A DNA stretch of 64,000 bases from Sycobia sp. Sy_11 (taxonomy: Eukaryota > Arthropoda > Insecta > Hymenoptera > Epichrysomallidae), in assembly GCA_018907035.1 (NCBI GenBank), contig JACCIC010000271.1, positions 427,001 through 491,000 of the forward strand. Direction: 5' to 3'. Positions within the stretch are counted from its first letter, which is position 1. Each line of letters opens with the position of its first letter. A model generated the notes under the pieces. The model made no database searches and was not told the DNA's origin. It was given only the letters and a program-made list of their open reading frames with translations. Shown here piece by piece: positions 31,301-41,751 of this stretch. Made by a program: the position numbers and the translations under genes.

Positions 31301-33519
31301 AAAGAGTCATAAAAAAGATATTATCAATCTGAGTTAGAATAGGGAACCTATGATTGTATTCAACAAATCTTAAAGAAAGGATTTCAGGATAAGAGACCAT
31401 ATAAACAAAAAAAAGAAAAATATGTTGATAAAGAAATAGTAAAATATGGTCAATAATAAAAAAATTAGTATTCTAGTTGTTGCTTCTTCAAGAGTATATA
31501 ATTTTTTTTTGTTGTAGTGACTTAAAATAAGAGAGAAAATCTGTATATATAATACCTATATAAATAATATTAAATAAAAATTATTTGTATGAATAAAATA
31601 ATTAGGTAATTATTCAATAAATGCCTGGATTGACATACAAAATTTATAAATGTTTAAAATAACATGAACAAAGATACAGAAACTGATGAAATAATTTTTT
31701 TTCAATTTATATAAATTTAAAACTCTTGCTTTTTTTTTATACAGATTAATTCGAACTTTGAATCTACTGTTGTTTTTGGTACCTTGTGAAAGTAAAGACA
31801 TTTTTATTCTTTTTTATCAGACACTGTTGCATCTCTTAACCTAATCAATAAGTTAATCAAAATAAAAAACCTGTACTATTAGAAATAAGAAGGAATAATT
31901 ATTGAAAAGGTATTTAATTTTGATGTGTAAATTTCATAAAAATAAGTTTCTGATAAGTTAAACATAAATTTCTTTTTGTATACTGTGCTACATTACATAT
32001 TATGTATATATTTAAGAAGTTCCTGTTATTTAGGAGTTAAGTAGAACCTTTCAATTGTTAAAAATAAATTGATGTATAGTAACCAATAAATTTGTTAATC
32101 GTGCTGCGAGCATCACGTCCAAAGGGACCCGGTCGCCGTCGTCCGTCGTCGTACGAACCTCCCTCCCCCTTTCTTTGTTTCTCTAAATTGCAGAGACGTG
32201 CGGTGCGCCTCACTTCGCTCTGAGTCGTCGAGGTGGCGAGGAAGGTAAAGTGAGTAAAGGGAGTGAAGCTGTTTGTAAAGATAAAGAGAAATATCAAAGG
32301 AGCGAAAAGAATTAAGGAAGCGAGCTAGGGAATAGAAAGAGTAAAGATAACGAGAGAGATTGAAAGAATAGGGAAAACATCAAAAAACGAGGGAGAAGAA
32401 AGCAAGGCCGAGGGGAGAAGAAGAATGGCCGTACGTTGAGAAGAAGGGAATTAGAGGGGATCATTGGCCTCCTCCCCTGGTATCAAGAACATCCTTGGTA
32501 GAGCCGCAGCCCATCCCCTTACCTCAGCGGGCCCAGGAGCTTCTTCAGGGTGCTATCGAGAGGTCAGTACGCGTCACGCGGTCCTAGGATCCCCCCAGGA
32601 GAACAGTTGGATTGGCGGTCGCGGTGATCGGGTCGGGTGAGTCAACAAAATAGTTTCTTCAATTAATCGTTCTCGTTTATACTTATTTCTTGATTTTCCA
32701 TAATATTGTACGACAAGATTGATTATCTACTAAAGTATATAATAATTATTAGTTACTTACGTTAGACTGTGGATATTTCATTAGATCCCAGTTGCAATCT
32801 AATTGTGAATCAGCTTGAATAAAATATCTTCCATCAGTCCATAAAATTGCTCTATTGTTTGTTATTAGGCATTCTCCAGCACTTCCGGAAAACCCTGAAA
32901 TATATTTTAACCTTTCATCGCGCGGATGCACAGTTTCACTCTGAAAATTATTCAATCTATTTTAGGTCTTTCACTGAATTTATTATTGGAATTATCTAAC
33001 TCTACAAATATAGATTCATACATTCAATAAAATTCAGTGGGAAAAAAACTAAAACTTTATTTCATGCTACAAATAAATATCTTGAATCATTGTTAGAGAT
33101 CAATGACATCAGTGGGTCGCAAATCAATGGAAGAAGAATTAGAATATTTTGTAATCCTTTATCAGTAAAGACATTTATGTAATAGAATATGTTATTAATT
33201 CATAGAAAATTAAATGATTTCTTAAAAAATAATTCTTTAGTTTTAGTAAATATTTTAAATATAATCTTTTATATTTTTAGTTTTTTTTTTTTATATTATA
33301 TACCTGGTGTTCGTCGTCAGATGTAACAATGTATCCATCAAGAGGGGCTGTTTGAAGTGTGGAAAGACGTTTCATTTCGCTTCTCAATTTTCGCAATCTA
33401 TTTGTGGTATTGACTCTATCTGGAGGTTGTTGATTTGGAAACTTGCTTGCAGGACAAAATTTTCTATCTGATCCATTGAAATTTAATGGAGGTTTTGGGA
33501 TTTCTTTTTCTTCGCACAT
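27551..33519 (-). CDS. ApepP: Xaa-Pro aminopeptidase (ApepP-like), N-terminal half in five exons
   Basis: Five minus-strand coding exons with consensus splice sites join in phase: 33304-33519, 32761-32940, 28326-28440, 27838-28216 and 27551-27671, about 337 codons. They encode the two non-catalytic creatinase-like domains: [43 protein letters not shown] and [18 protein letters not shown]. The family enzyme removes an N-terminal residue before proline in the cytosol. The metal-binding M24 peptidase half (another ~300 residues) is not found to the left in this window. Either it lies beyond a very long, transposon-filled intron or the gene is truncated. The start is ATG at 33519; a GTAAGT donor at 33722 suggests an upstream non-coding exon. 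Confidence 0.85.
27838..28216 (-). CDS. ApepP: ApepP-like exon 4
   Basis: A 379-bp exon, acceptor TTTTTTTGTAG and donor GTAAGA. It carries the second creatinase-like domain with [16 protein letters not shown] and [16 protein letters not shown]. It is in frame with exons 3 and 5. Confidence 0.9.
28326..28440 (-). CDS. ApepP: ApepP-like exon 3
   Basis: A 115-bp exon, acceptor TTTGTTAG and donor GTATTA. It reads [23 protein letters not shown] and WKKWETEL and ends in phase 1. The intron to exon 4 holds an AT run at 28261-28302. Confidence 0.88.
28619..28826 (+). mobile_element. tRNA-derived SINE, copy 2, in ApepP intron
   Basis: It has A-box-like GATTGATCGCTAGAGCG, B-box-like CGAGTTCAAATCCCGG, the conserved body with CACATCGTAGACCTCCG, and the end AGAGCGACGTTAAATAACAT plus an A-rich tail. 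It is flanked by ATTCATGCATTA and ATTCCTGCATTA, a 12-bp target duplication with one mismatch. It lies antisense to the gene. Confidence 0.85.
28827..29709. other. Intron sequence without recognised feature
   Basis: AT-rich. The 85-codon plus-strand ORF at 29409 has no recognised domain and is probably chance. Confidence 0.5.
29712..30890 (-). mobile_element. Complete mariner element with inverted repeats, decayed transposase
   Basis: The 1179-bp element is bounded by TIRs beginning CAAATAAGTTTC(C/T)GCCGTTTT on each side and flanked by TA dinucleotides (29710-29711 and 30891-30892), as expected for mariner insertion. The minus strand encodes a Mos1-like transposase: [13 protein letters not shown] start near 30770, [26 protein letters not shown] and a C-terminal [15 protein letters not shown] region near 29850. 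Multiple frameshifts and a premature stop make it inactive. It sits in the ApepP intron between exons 2 and 3. Confidence 0.9.
30893..32099. other. Intron sequence without recognised feature
   Basis: AT-rich; nothing assigned. Confidence 0.5.
32100..32641 (+). other. GC-rich block in ApepP intron, ending in a splice-donor-like site
   Basis: About 540 bp much GC-richer than the surrounding intron. It begins with GCATCACGTCCAAAGGG, has a purine-rich middle (about 32270-32440) and ends GGTCGGGTGAGTCAA, a good donor on the plus strand. It could be a non-coding exon of a plus-strand transcript, or part of an inserted element. No long ORF is convincing on either strand. Confidence 0.35.
32761..32940 (-). 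CDS. ApepP: ApepP-like exon 2
   Basis: A 180-bp phase-0 exon, acceptor AATTTTCAG and donor GTAAGTAA. It holds the first creatinase-like domain core: [35 protein letters not shown] and [12 protein letters not shown]. Confidence 0.92.
33304..33519 (-). CDS. ApepP: ApepP-like exon 1 (first coding exon)
   Basis: From ATG at 33519 the exon reads [29 protein letters not shown] and [10 protein letters not shown], ending at donor CAG|GTATAT. The joined DEHQ-SETV peptide is the conserved start of the family's first domain. An in-frame stop lies upstream, and the possible acceptor is at 33531. No signal peptide is seen, consistent with the cytosolic form. Confidence 0.85.
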
Positions 33520-33522
33520 CAC

Positions 33523-34221
33523 TTCTTTTCCTTCACAACATTTAAATAATAATAAACATTTAAAAAATGATATTTAAATTATGTAACAGAATTTATTACA
33601 ACTTTATTAAGAATCTTTGTTGCATCTAAAAAATATGAAACTAAAATAAAAATCAATTGGGGATACCGAATTCATAATAATTTTCAAGAGAAATCTTACA
33701 TTTATTGAATCCGTAACTTACCGTGGCAGTATTTACAAGTTCGCTTTGTATTTTCATATATTTATTTGTAAAACTTTAAGAAAATCAAACATTTTCAAAT
33801 TCCTTTTTATATTATAGCTCGTTATAATTACCAAGAGTAGTAACAGATTACTAGCAGAAAATATATTCTCAAATCTTCTATTGTGAAGCTGCTTTCAGAT
33901 AAATCACTTCGGCGATAGTGACTGAGTTTCACTTCTTCTACTTTGCCTGGCTAGCTATATACATAACCCATGTATTCTTTTATAGCATTAAAAGCACTCC
34001 CTTTTTTTACTGCCATGCGTCACTTTTCGTTACTTTCTGTAAGCTTTCAACATATATAGCAATTCATCGCGATCCCCGCTGTCACGTCATTTAAATTGTG
34101 CCTCTAATTATGTTTGTAGCAAAGACTCATCGCTGACTACCAAAAACGATTTCTGGCCGCACATGAAGCAATTATATCGCAGCGATGACAATAGGATAAC
34201 CAAATGACATTCTTTAATACA
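33523..34221. other. ApepP upstream region
   Basis: A GTAAGT donor at 33720-33721 (minus strand, after GCCACG) suggests a 5' non-coding exon from 33722 rightward. Minus-strand TATAAAAG at about 33979-33986 and TATATAG at about 33954-33960 are possible TATA boxes. The rest is unassigned. Confidence 0.35.
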
Positions 34222-34599
34222 ATATGTAACAACATCAATACACATCTACATTAACATTAATACATCAATACACAAAAATAATAAAAACAAAACTAAAAAT
34301 AAAAAATTAAATTAAAAATTATAATAACAATCAGACTGTCCTTATTTACAATCACCCCCGTAGACTAATCTGAAAATAAAATATTAGCTGAAAAAATTTT
34401 TTTTGTTAGTAAAGTGCAGTTTGACTGTCCCCACCACCCTTATCTAATTGAAGACGTAGTCCAACGTTTCGAGCTCGCTACGGCTCCTCATCAGGGACTA
34501 AACTAAACCTTATATTCTAATCTATATATACCCTATCCCCACTACCAAATTTAGTAAATTAAATATAAAATCCCCCTCTACAAAAATGTTCAAAACCAA
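34222..34599 (-). mobile_element. PLE pLTR, family 1 subfamily with TTGATGTATTAAC spacer, minus orientation
   Basis: It carries the GACAGTC/AGACTGTC blocks, the CGTAGACTAATCTG block and the hammerhead-like motif. Instead of a long TTTTA tract it has the ACATCAATACACATCTACAT spacer shared with 35.8 and 59.05 kb. It is truncated before the terminal GGACTGTAAGACC block. Confidence 0.8.
34459..34499 (-). ncRNA. Hammerhead-ribozyme-like motif in PLE pLTR, copy 5
   Basis: Same core as copy 3 (AGTCC, CTGATGAG, GAGC/GCTC, GAAACGTTGGAC). The distal stem I is altered: GGACTACGTCTT replaces GGACAAGTCTT, so the outer helix is likely disturbed. Confidence 0.7.
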
Positions 34600-35637
34600 T
34601 CAATTTAATAAGAAATGATAAATGTTATGTAATTTACTAGACTCTGACATTAAATTCACATTATTTTGATTTTTGGAAATGTGAATACTTTCAAGACTCT
34701 CCCTTTTATACTTATTATTAATACCATGTTCCAAAATATCCACATTCACAAAATCAAAAGAATGCAAAAACTTTAAACAATGCTCTTTTAAACCGGAAGT
34801 AATATGTGAGCTACGCAAACTATATTTATGTTCATAAATTCTCTTTTTTAAATATCTACCTGTTTGTCCAATATAGTATTTATTACAATCCATACGATTA
34901 ATTTTGTAAACAACTCCTGATTTTAATCATAAATCATCCCTATCTTTGCAATTATTAAACAACCTACTCAAATTATTGCTATTTTTAAAGAAAATTTGAA
35001 TGTTATATTTCCGAAAATTTCTTTTAATTCTTTCAGATAATCCTCTAACATATGGTAAGATAATAATTTTGCCTCTATTAACATCATCTCGTGCATTATG
35101 TATATTTTTTGTATTATAGATGTCACACAATCTCTCAGCAATTAAACTATTAATAAATTTAATTAGATAACCATTATTAATGAAAGTTTCTCTTACTATC
35201 TGTAAATTATTTTGTCTAAAATCTTTATGTGACAATTTTATTGCTCTGTCAATGACACTTTTCAATGCTCCAATTTTGTTTCTGAATTGGTGTTGTGAAC
35301 TAAAATCTAAAAACCTACCTGACCAAGTAGGGTTTCTGTACCAATTATGTTTCACCTTATTATTACTACATCTAATGACTTTAATGTCCAAAAAATTCAA
35401 CTGATTATTAATCTCAACCTCCCTTGTAAATTTAATGTACAGAATTGAAAACATCCACCATTTCATTCATAAAAACTTCTGGAACAATTGTAAAGATATC
35501 ATCAACATATCTCTTAAATATCATTGGTTCAAAAAGCAATTTTGTCAAGGCTATATTTTTTAATTTTTCCATAACTAAATTAGCTATAACCGGTGACAAA
35601 GGTGACAAAAACAAAAACTTCCACTTTACTAACAAAA
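34600..35637 (-). pseudogene. PLE RT C-half and GIY-YIG endonuclease
   Basis: Minus-strand ORFs 35635-35432, 35466-34927 and 34893-34600 overlap in order. They contain PLSPVIANLVMEKL, FKRYVDDIFTIV, NWYRNPTWSGRF, IILPYVRGLSERI and NKYYIGQTGRYLKKRIYEHK. A small deletion near 35440 and a frameshift near 34925 break the frame. The N-terminal part up to motif B is missing; sequence changes abruptly to a plus-oriented pLTR at about 35620. Confidence 0.9.
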
Positions 35638-35915
35638 AAATTTTTTTCAGCTAATATTTTATTTTCAGATTAGTCTACGGGAGTGATTGTAAATAAGGAC
35701 AATCTGATTGTCATTATAATTTTTAATTTAATTTCTAATTTTTTATTTTTATTTTTGTTTTTATTATTTTTGTGTATTGATGTATTAATCTTAATGTAGA
35801 TGTGTATTGATGTTGTTACGTATTGTTTTCGATTAATTTGATTGGAGTGTAAGATCAATGAAAAAATATTTATTAATTTGTATATAAGCAGTCGACAAAA
35901 GTACAATTAAATTAT
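35620..35915 (+). mobile_element. PLE pLTR, plus orientation, partial
   Basis: It begins inside the pLTR at ACTTTACTAACAAAA, without the hammerhead. It then has CAGATTAGTCTACGGG, the diverged GGACAATCTGATTGTCATTA block, the TGTATTGATG spacer, GGAGTGTAAGATCAATG and the extension AGCAGTCGACAAAAGTAC. It is immediately followed by a PLE N-terminal ORF in the same orientation, as expected for an element 5' end. Confidence 0.8.
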
Positions 35916-35949
35916 TTTAAATTCAAGGTCTATTTAACTTAAATTAAGG

Positions 35950-36549
35950 GGGTCTGTCATGATTTATTTTAGAGAAATTTATTGTAAATATGGTAGTATT
36001 ATTAAAGATTATTGTTCAAAATGGATAAAAATGAATTTAAAAGTTGGAATTCTTAAGGAAAAGCTTACATTCCTTATTAGATGCAAGAAATCAAATATAT
36101 TTCCGGTACATATTAATAATAGATTTCATGATGAATATTTTTTGCAAGTTTATAATAATAGTGTTTGTTATGATCTAAGGAAAAATATTTTCTTTTTCAA
36201 AAAAAAATTACTTAATTTGGAAATTAGATATTTACATATTTAGATTCATTCCTGCAATAGATATTTATTAAAAATTGAATATTATTTATATCAAAATATA
36301 GAAAGAAATGATTTACATGAATTTTTTCTTCGTCAGAACAGGCATTTTATTAAAACAAAATATATTAATAGACAAACATTGAAAAGGAAACTTGAATGTT
36401 TAAGAAATAAAAAACAATTTCAAAGCTATCAGATTAACAATGCAAACAATCAAAATTGGTTTAGGAATCAAACTGGCAAGGAGATACCAAATAAAGCAGT
36501 AAACATCATGTCTAAAGATGCCAAACATGGAATATTATATTTAATTTAG
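35950..36549 (+). pseudogene. PLE N-terminal domain remnant
   Basis: The plus strand reads LTFLIRCKKSNIFPVHINN, LLNLEIRYLHI (stop), then LHEFFLRQNRHFIKTKYIN, LKRKLECLRNKK and NQNWFRNQTGKEIP. This order (L.FL..C....P..I.N, then K...L..K, then W..N.T...IP) is the domain that precedes RT in Penelope-like proteins. The RT that should follow is absent. Confidence 0.7.
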
Positions 36550-37418
36550 TTAGAATTCTTGGAGTAATAAGGTGATAACAGCTAAAAAAATGTGGATTTT
36601 ATTACTTGAATAATATATAGAAAACGGATGTATATCTATTGTCGCAAATACAAGCCTTTTTAGATAAGTTACAAAGAACATAAATTCTCTTTACAATAAA
36701 CCTTAAAAACGGATACTAGAAAATTGAATTAATTGAGCAAATTGAGTCCCTCAGAACATTTATAGTACCAAGAAGAGACTTATTTAAATTTACCATAATT
36801 TTTTTTGTCCTGCATATGGCGGCAAACACGTTTCAAATGTTGTTAGGTACAATTTCTCCAACATATTTACGTAACTGGACAATATCATTATTGTTACTGA
36901 AATATTCAAATACCAAGAGAAATTTCTTAAAAAAGATTTAAAAAATCAAAGCAGAGAAGTTAAATCTAAACCCAAGCCGTCTAAATGTCAATTTTCTCGT
37001 TTCCATAATATATTTCGCTTATGGAGTTGTCAACAAGGCTAAAGAAACTCAAAACAATATTAGCAATACCACCGTCCAAAATCTAAAAGGACCTTCAATA
37101 CTTCTTTGATATTCTTTTATAATATAGTCGTTTTATGAAGGACTTATCAAGAGCAGCGGTTCTACACAGTATATTATTAAAAAAAAACAGAAGTCCAAGA
37201 CATTAAAAAAAAATTTAACAGTAGCTCCTGTATGAGCGTGTCCAAAGTAGAGGCTGAAAAAGAATACGTAATAGCTCATGCTAGTCGGTGCAGTAGAAAA
37301 TAATTATTAGATCACAGAATTAGAATACTTAGCCGTCAGGTACAGAATTCTAAAGATGCATCATTCGCCTGTAAAATCTCAGATTACATTTGTAAGAGAC
37401 CACCAATCTATAAGGTCT
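36550..37418. other. Decayed sequence without firm assignment
   Basis: Multiple short open frames with lysine-rich text on the plus strand suggest old coding sequence, but I cannot name a family. Confidence 0.35.
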
Positions 37419-37620
37419 GTTTCAAAAGTTCCAGACTTTTTAAACAGGGGCTCAACTAGCGTTACCATTAGCGCCCGTTAACGTGATCATCCGTGTTAAA
37501 AAGAGACATTTTCTATTTATATTCTGCCAAAATTTCAAGAAATTTGGATTCGGCGTTTCAAAGACAGAACGGAAGATATTAACGACGACGAACGTTCGGA
37601 TCGGCCAAGAGAAATGTCTT
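37419..37620 (+). pseudogene. mariner 5' end with transposase N-terminal scrap
   Basis: It starts with an AAGTTCCAGACTTTTTAAACA block typical of a mariner terminal inverted repeat, then after a short gap reads WIRRFKDRTEDINDDERSDR, the transposase helix-turn-helix linker. It ends abruptly at about 37620 against a DNA polymerase fragment on the other strand. Confidence 0.65.
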
Positions 37621-37624
37621 TAAA

Positions 37625-38045
37625 TATAAGTCGGAATATTCTCCTAAAGTTCTAATATTGAATCTAACCCATTCTTGAACAGCGTACTTATAGTCTTCAT
37701 CAGTAATGTGTCCATCCATTAATTTATTATAAAATTCTTTTTTATATAGCAGTTTTGTACATGATAATTTGTGTAATAAATCTAAAAAATCTCATTATAA
37801 CTTTTCATCTAAGAAAATGAGTATTTTCATTTAAAAATTCATCTCATAGAAATTTCTTTATAGTCTAGTTACATTTTTTAGATATAATATCGGTTTTTTT
37901 AAAGATGATGGTAATAATTGCCACGAATATAAAAATCTAAAACTTATATCGCAGTCATCGATAAACTTTGTGAAAGAAATATACTTTTCTCTGTTATGCA
38001 GTATTAGAGAAGCTCGATCTTTCATCAACGAAGAAATATCCATCT
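37625..38045 (-). pseudogene. Protein-primed DNA polymerase B fragment (Polinton-type)
   Basis: On the minus strand, ORF 38043-37858 reads NREKYISFTKFIDDCDISFR and then SSLKKPILYL. Further on, in another frame, come MDGHITDEDYKYAVQEW and FNIRTLGEYSDL. These match the exonuclease part of the polymerase in the element at 48.8-52.6 kb (positions about 50.4-50.8 kb there), but from a different copy. The rest of that element is not found nearby. Confidence 0.75.
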
Positions 38046-38049
38046 TTTT

Positions 38050-38990
38050 TAAATTAAAATGTCTGTCATAATTAGATTATGAAAATTGACAGAAATGAAT
38101 ATCAATCGAATGACATGAATTATGTGCTGCTATAATAAGCAAAAATAATAATAATGTCATATTAATTTTGTACTCATGTTTAAATTCTGTCATCGATTTT
38201 TCTACCTTCAAGACAAATTTGAGACTTGCTACTACCATTCCCAATTTATGGAAATAATTAGCTAGTCTTTTTTATGCTCGGAACTCTTGGAGCACTCAAA
38301 CAGTATTTTTATGTTTTTCATGGTTTTTCGGAGCATCTTTTGTTCAATCCGCTACCATCATTATTATTTATCGCATTACTCTTAGAAGTTTCCAACTTCA
38401 TTTTGTGATAGAAGCTGATAAAAAGCAGTATTCCTCGCGGCATTTAAAAGGATTCGTGATTCTCCTCACGCACCTAATTCAAATCACTCTTTATTCCATT
38501 AAAATTTTAAAAAAATTTCTAAGTTAATTAACGAAGATGAGTTGTACGTTTTTTGTGAAAATATAATACTATATAATCACAAATTATTTTCCAAATGGGA
38601 CAAATCATAAAATCTCTGAAACAAACTGATATAAATACAGAATGTATAATATGAATACGTATAATGACAAGAAGTTAACTCTGATAATTTTACGTTCAAT
38701 ACGATCAATTAAATTCTATTTCAACAAACGAGTTTTCCGATACTATCTATACATGAAAAAGTAAACAGAAAATATTCAAGATTTACGATCCCAACACCTG
38801 CGTAACGCGCTCTCTCGCGTGCTCTTTCTTCCTTTATCTCTCTCTCTCTCTCTCTCTCACTCTCATGAACATATCAAAAGGACCATGCTTTATAAAACAT
38901 TAAAGTAAACAATCGGAAAAATTCTTCTGGCTTCGTATTACGTCGGTTACTATTTATATATTGAAACTAATAATGAAAAGACAGTACTTT
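38050..38990. other. No recognised gene
   Basis: AT-rich with a CT run at 38838-38858; unassigned. Confidence 0.5.
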
Positions 38991-38994
38991 ATTA

Positions 38995-39625
38995 TTGGAA
39001 ATGGCTTTATTGTTTTTCAAAATATTCTCCATTCTTAATGCGCTCAAACCAATTTTCGATTGAGGTACCTTCAAAACATGGTTTTTAAATGCATTCAAAA
39101 ACCATGTTCATATTCACATGCCGAAAAACGTTGACCACGGCATTTATTTTTCATGTGGATGAATAAGAAAAAGTCATTAGGTGCCAAATTGGGGTTATAA
39201 TGTGGATGACCCATAAATTCAATGTTTTGGCTTGTCAAAAATTCATTTGTTTGAACCGTTGTGTGAGAGCTCAATGAAAGCATTGTCATGATGAAGAATG
39301 ATCCTTTGTTGCTGGTTGATTTTTCGTATTTTGCAAAGCACTTCTGGCAAACAAATGGTTATGTACCATTCAGAGTTCATTGTTCTATGTTGCTCTAATG
39401 GCACGATGTACTTCGAGGTACTTCGAGCACGAACCACTTGTTTCGGATTAGGCTCGTCTTAAAAGACCCATACAGTGAATTGCTGTTTTGTTTCGGGCTC
39501 ATACGCTTAGATCCGAAATTCGCCACCTATGTAGATGTTATACACAGCTTTTGATGTACCGCGATTATATTGTTTGAGCATTTTTTGCAGCACTTGATAC
39601 GAACATCTTTTTGAGCAACTTATGC
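38995..39625 (-). pseudogene. mariner transposase relic, C-terminal two thirds
   Basis: Minus-strand ORFs 39437-39243 and 39289-39095 overlap and read RIILHHDNAF, TNEFLTSQNIEFMGHPHYN, NLAPNDFFLF and MKNKCRGQRF. HHDNA and NLAPNDFFLF hold the second and third catalytic aspartates, with the usual SPDLAP changed to NPNLAP (the third aspartate of the triad is the one in NDFF). The C-terminus WFERIKNGEYFEKQ-like lies at about 39000-39060. A frameshift separates the halves. Confidence 0.8.
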
Positions 39626-40700
39626 AAGATCAGAATTTAATATGAAAATGTATCTAACAATTATCGAAAAATATAACCAATAATAATTGTATGAATTGTA
39701 CTCGTGATGTAAATCTACACAATGATCTCGCAATTCAATATTTCTGATATATTTTGGACATTTCAATAAAATTAAAACTTTTGGAAAATAGTTGCAAGTT
39801 TGTTGGCGTTCTGATATAATTTTCAAACTTGAGGGTGTGTCAGTATCTATATAGGCTTATTTCCAGATCAATGGCGTTGTAACATAATTTTTAGGGAGGG
39901 TGGGTATGCAACTATACTAAAGGCTTAGTTGAAGGTCGTAGGCGTTCTGGTACAATTTTTCAAAATGGGCGGTTTGTCAGTGTCCCTGTAACGAACTATA
40001 CTATATCTTCTAACAACAGATGCTATTATTCGTAAGGGTACATGTAAAAGAAAATTAGCCATTTATTTTAATAGTTTCATTCCTTCAAGCTGTAACTGCG
40101 TTGTATAATATATTTTTTGTAGTGATATCTCGGAATACTTTGCAAAAATATTTCGTAAAGTTTTTTTTATATAATATATGATTAGATGTATTGGTTTTAA
40201 AATTTTCAATATGTTAAAAACCCATTAAACTCGAATAATTATTTTACTTGTGTTCAATTTTTATTTTAATATTTTCTTTAAAATACAACGTATTCTTTTG
40301 ATTGAAACAAATATGTTTTTGTAAAACTTTTATTCATTTCAGAAATTATTTTCTTATTTTAAAAAATATTTTCTTCATTTTATTTTTTTCTAGTTTAAGT
40401 ATCAAATTTTATTTATTATGCCTATCTTACAGAATAATTACAGGGTTATTATATTTTATTATTGTTACTTTGACGCTTGATGTACATTAGATATATTCGA
40501 TAATTTATTTATATACTTAGCTCTGAATATTGTAAATATTCTTATTTTCTTTTCGTTAATATATTACACGTATGCCATTTAATAATGTAACAATCTTCTT
40601 CCACAATTGCATAAACATAAAGTGTGGAAGCTTTTAATGTAGTAAAGACTTAGAATGTTGTGAGCATTGGACTGAAATTTTAAGCAAAACAATTTTTTGT
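39626..40700. other. AT-rich stretch without recognised gene
   Basis: Nothing assigned. It includes GTCAGTATCTATATAGGC and GTCAGTGTCCCTG blocks that look like a short, imperfect repeat around 39830-39985 (GGCGTT, GTAACATAATTTTT), about 60-65 bp apart. Confidence 0.4.
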
Positions 40701-40706
40701 TTACCA

Positions 40707-40820
40707 TTGAATTGTACTTCTGTCGACTGCCCATATACAAATTAATAAATATTTTTTATTGGTCTTACAGTCCAATCAATTGATTGGACTGTAAGACCAA
40801 TAAAAAATATTTATTAATTT
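40707..40820. repeat. 82-bp perfect palindrome made of two PLE termini
   Basis: 40739-40779 is the exact reverse complement of 40780-40820. Each arm is the last 41 nt of a PLE pLTR (terminal TTACAGTCCAATC block). The left arm is preceded by the extended end ATTGTACTTCTGTCGACTGC. Everything between the termini is missing, so only two element tips remain, head to head. Confidence 0.95.
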
Positions 40821-41490
40821 TGTTTACCATACCAAATCAGTTTTTTATTTTCAAGAAAATATTTTTATAATTTAAAAAAAAAGAGTTTTATTGTTATTAA
40901 TTATATTTAAAATGTATTAACAATAATTTAAATTAATAATTTCTTTAGAACTTTTCTTATCGAATACTAAGTTTAAATAAATTCTGTCTTTGCTTCAAAG
41001 AATAAAGGTTTCTTAAAATTAAATAATCTATTTATTTATTAATAAGAAATAATGGATTTAACCGTTATTTCTTGATTATAATTTTTAATAAATATAGTTT
41101 AATTTATTTTAATATTGCATATAGGTTTTTTTAAATGAAAAAAATTATGACCTTTCAGTATATACGAGGGACATTCAAAAAGTAAGTTTCATTAGTCTAT
41201 GCGATTCTGACAGACGCCGTCTAGTGGACTTGAGCTGATCACAGTTTAAATTTAGGTTAAAATAATTTTCACGGTCGTGGTCATAGGCATCCAGCTCTTT
41301 CTAAATCAACAATAAAAAGCATGGGTTCCAATTTGAAAAATTATATATGATCTTGATAATACCTTCAAGGTACTATGATCAAGGTCAAATAGAAGGTTGC
41401 GATCTGAAAGTCAGGAAAAAATGTTCAAATTTTTATATTTAATATTTTGTTCTAATATTAATTCTTTTGAATTAATCAACGATTTTTCCA
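40821..41490. other. AT-rich stretch without recognised gene
   Basis: A block at about 41165-41230 (GAGGGACATTCAAAAAGTAA) resembles the 5' inverted repeat of a mariner element, but no transposase follows. Confidence 0.4.
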
Positions 41491-41700
41491 TGGAGGACTA
41501 CGATGGCTCGATCGGTAGAATGAAGGACTAGAAATTTAGTGATCCGAGTTCAAATCTCAGTCTCAGCCGATTGATAAAAGCACCGCTGTAATAATTTAAA
41601 TGAATTTTTTTTACAAATACGTCGTAGACCTCCGTTGCTAATTAGCACCGGTATTTGGAAGCATAAATAGAGCGACGTAAAATAACATAATAAAAAAAAA
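41491..41700 (+). mobile_element. tRNA-derived SINE, copy 3
   Basis: It starts GGAGGACTACGATGG with A-box-like GCTCGATCGGTAGAATG and B-box-like CGAGTTCAAATCTCAG, keeps the CGTCGTAGACCTCCG body and the AGAGCGACGTAAAATAACAT end, and has an A-rich tail. Divergence in the boxes suggests an older copy. Confidence 0.85.
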
Positions 41701-41751
41701 ATTTCTAATAGTCGACGACATCAATAACTTAGATAAAACTTAGATAAATCA

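Noticed and set aside
41165..41230. Mariner element suggested by a TIR-like block
   Set aside because: No transposase or second TIR is found nearby; a SINE and unrelated sequence follow.
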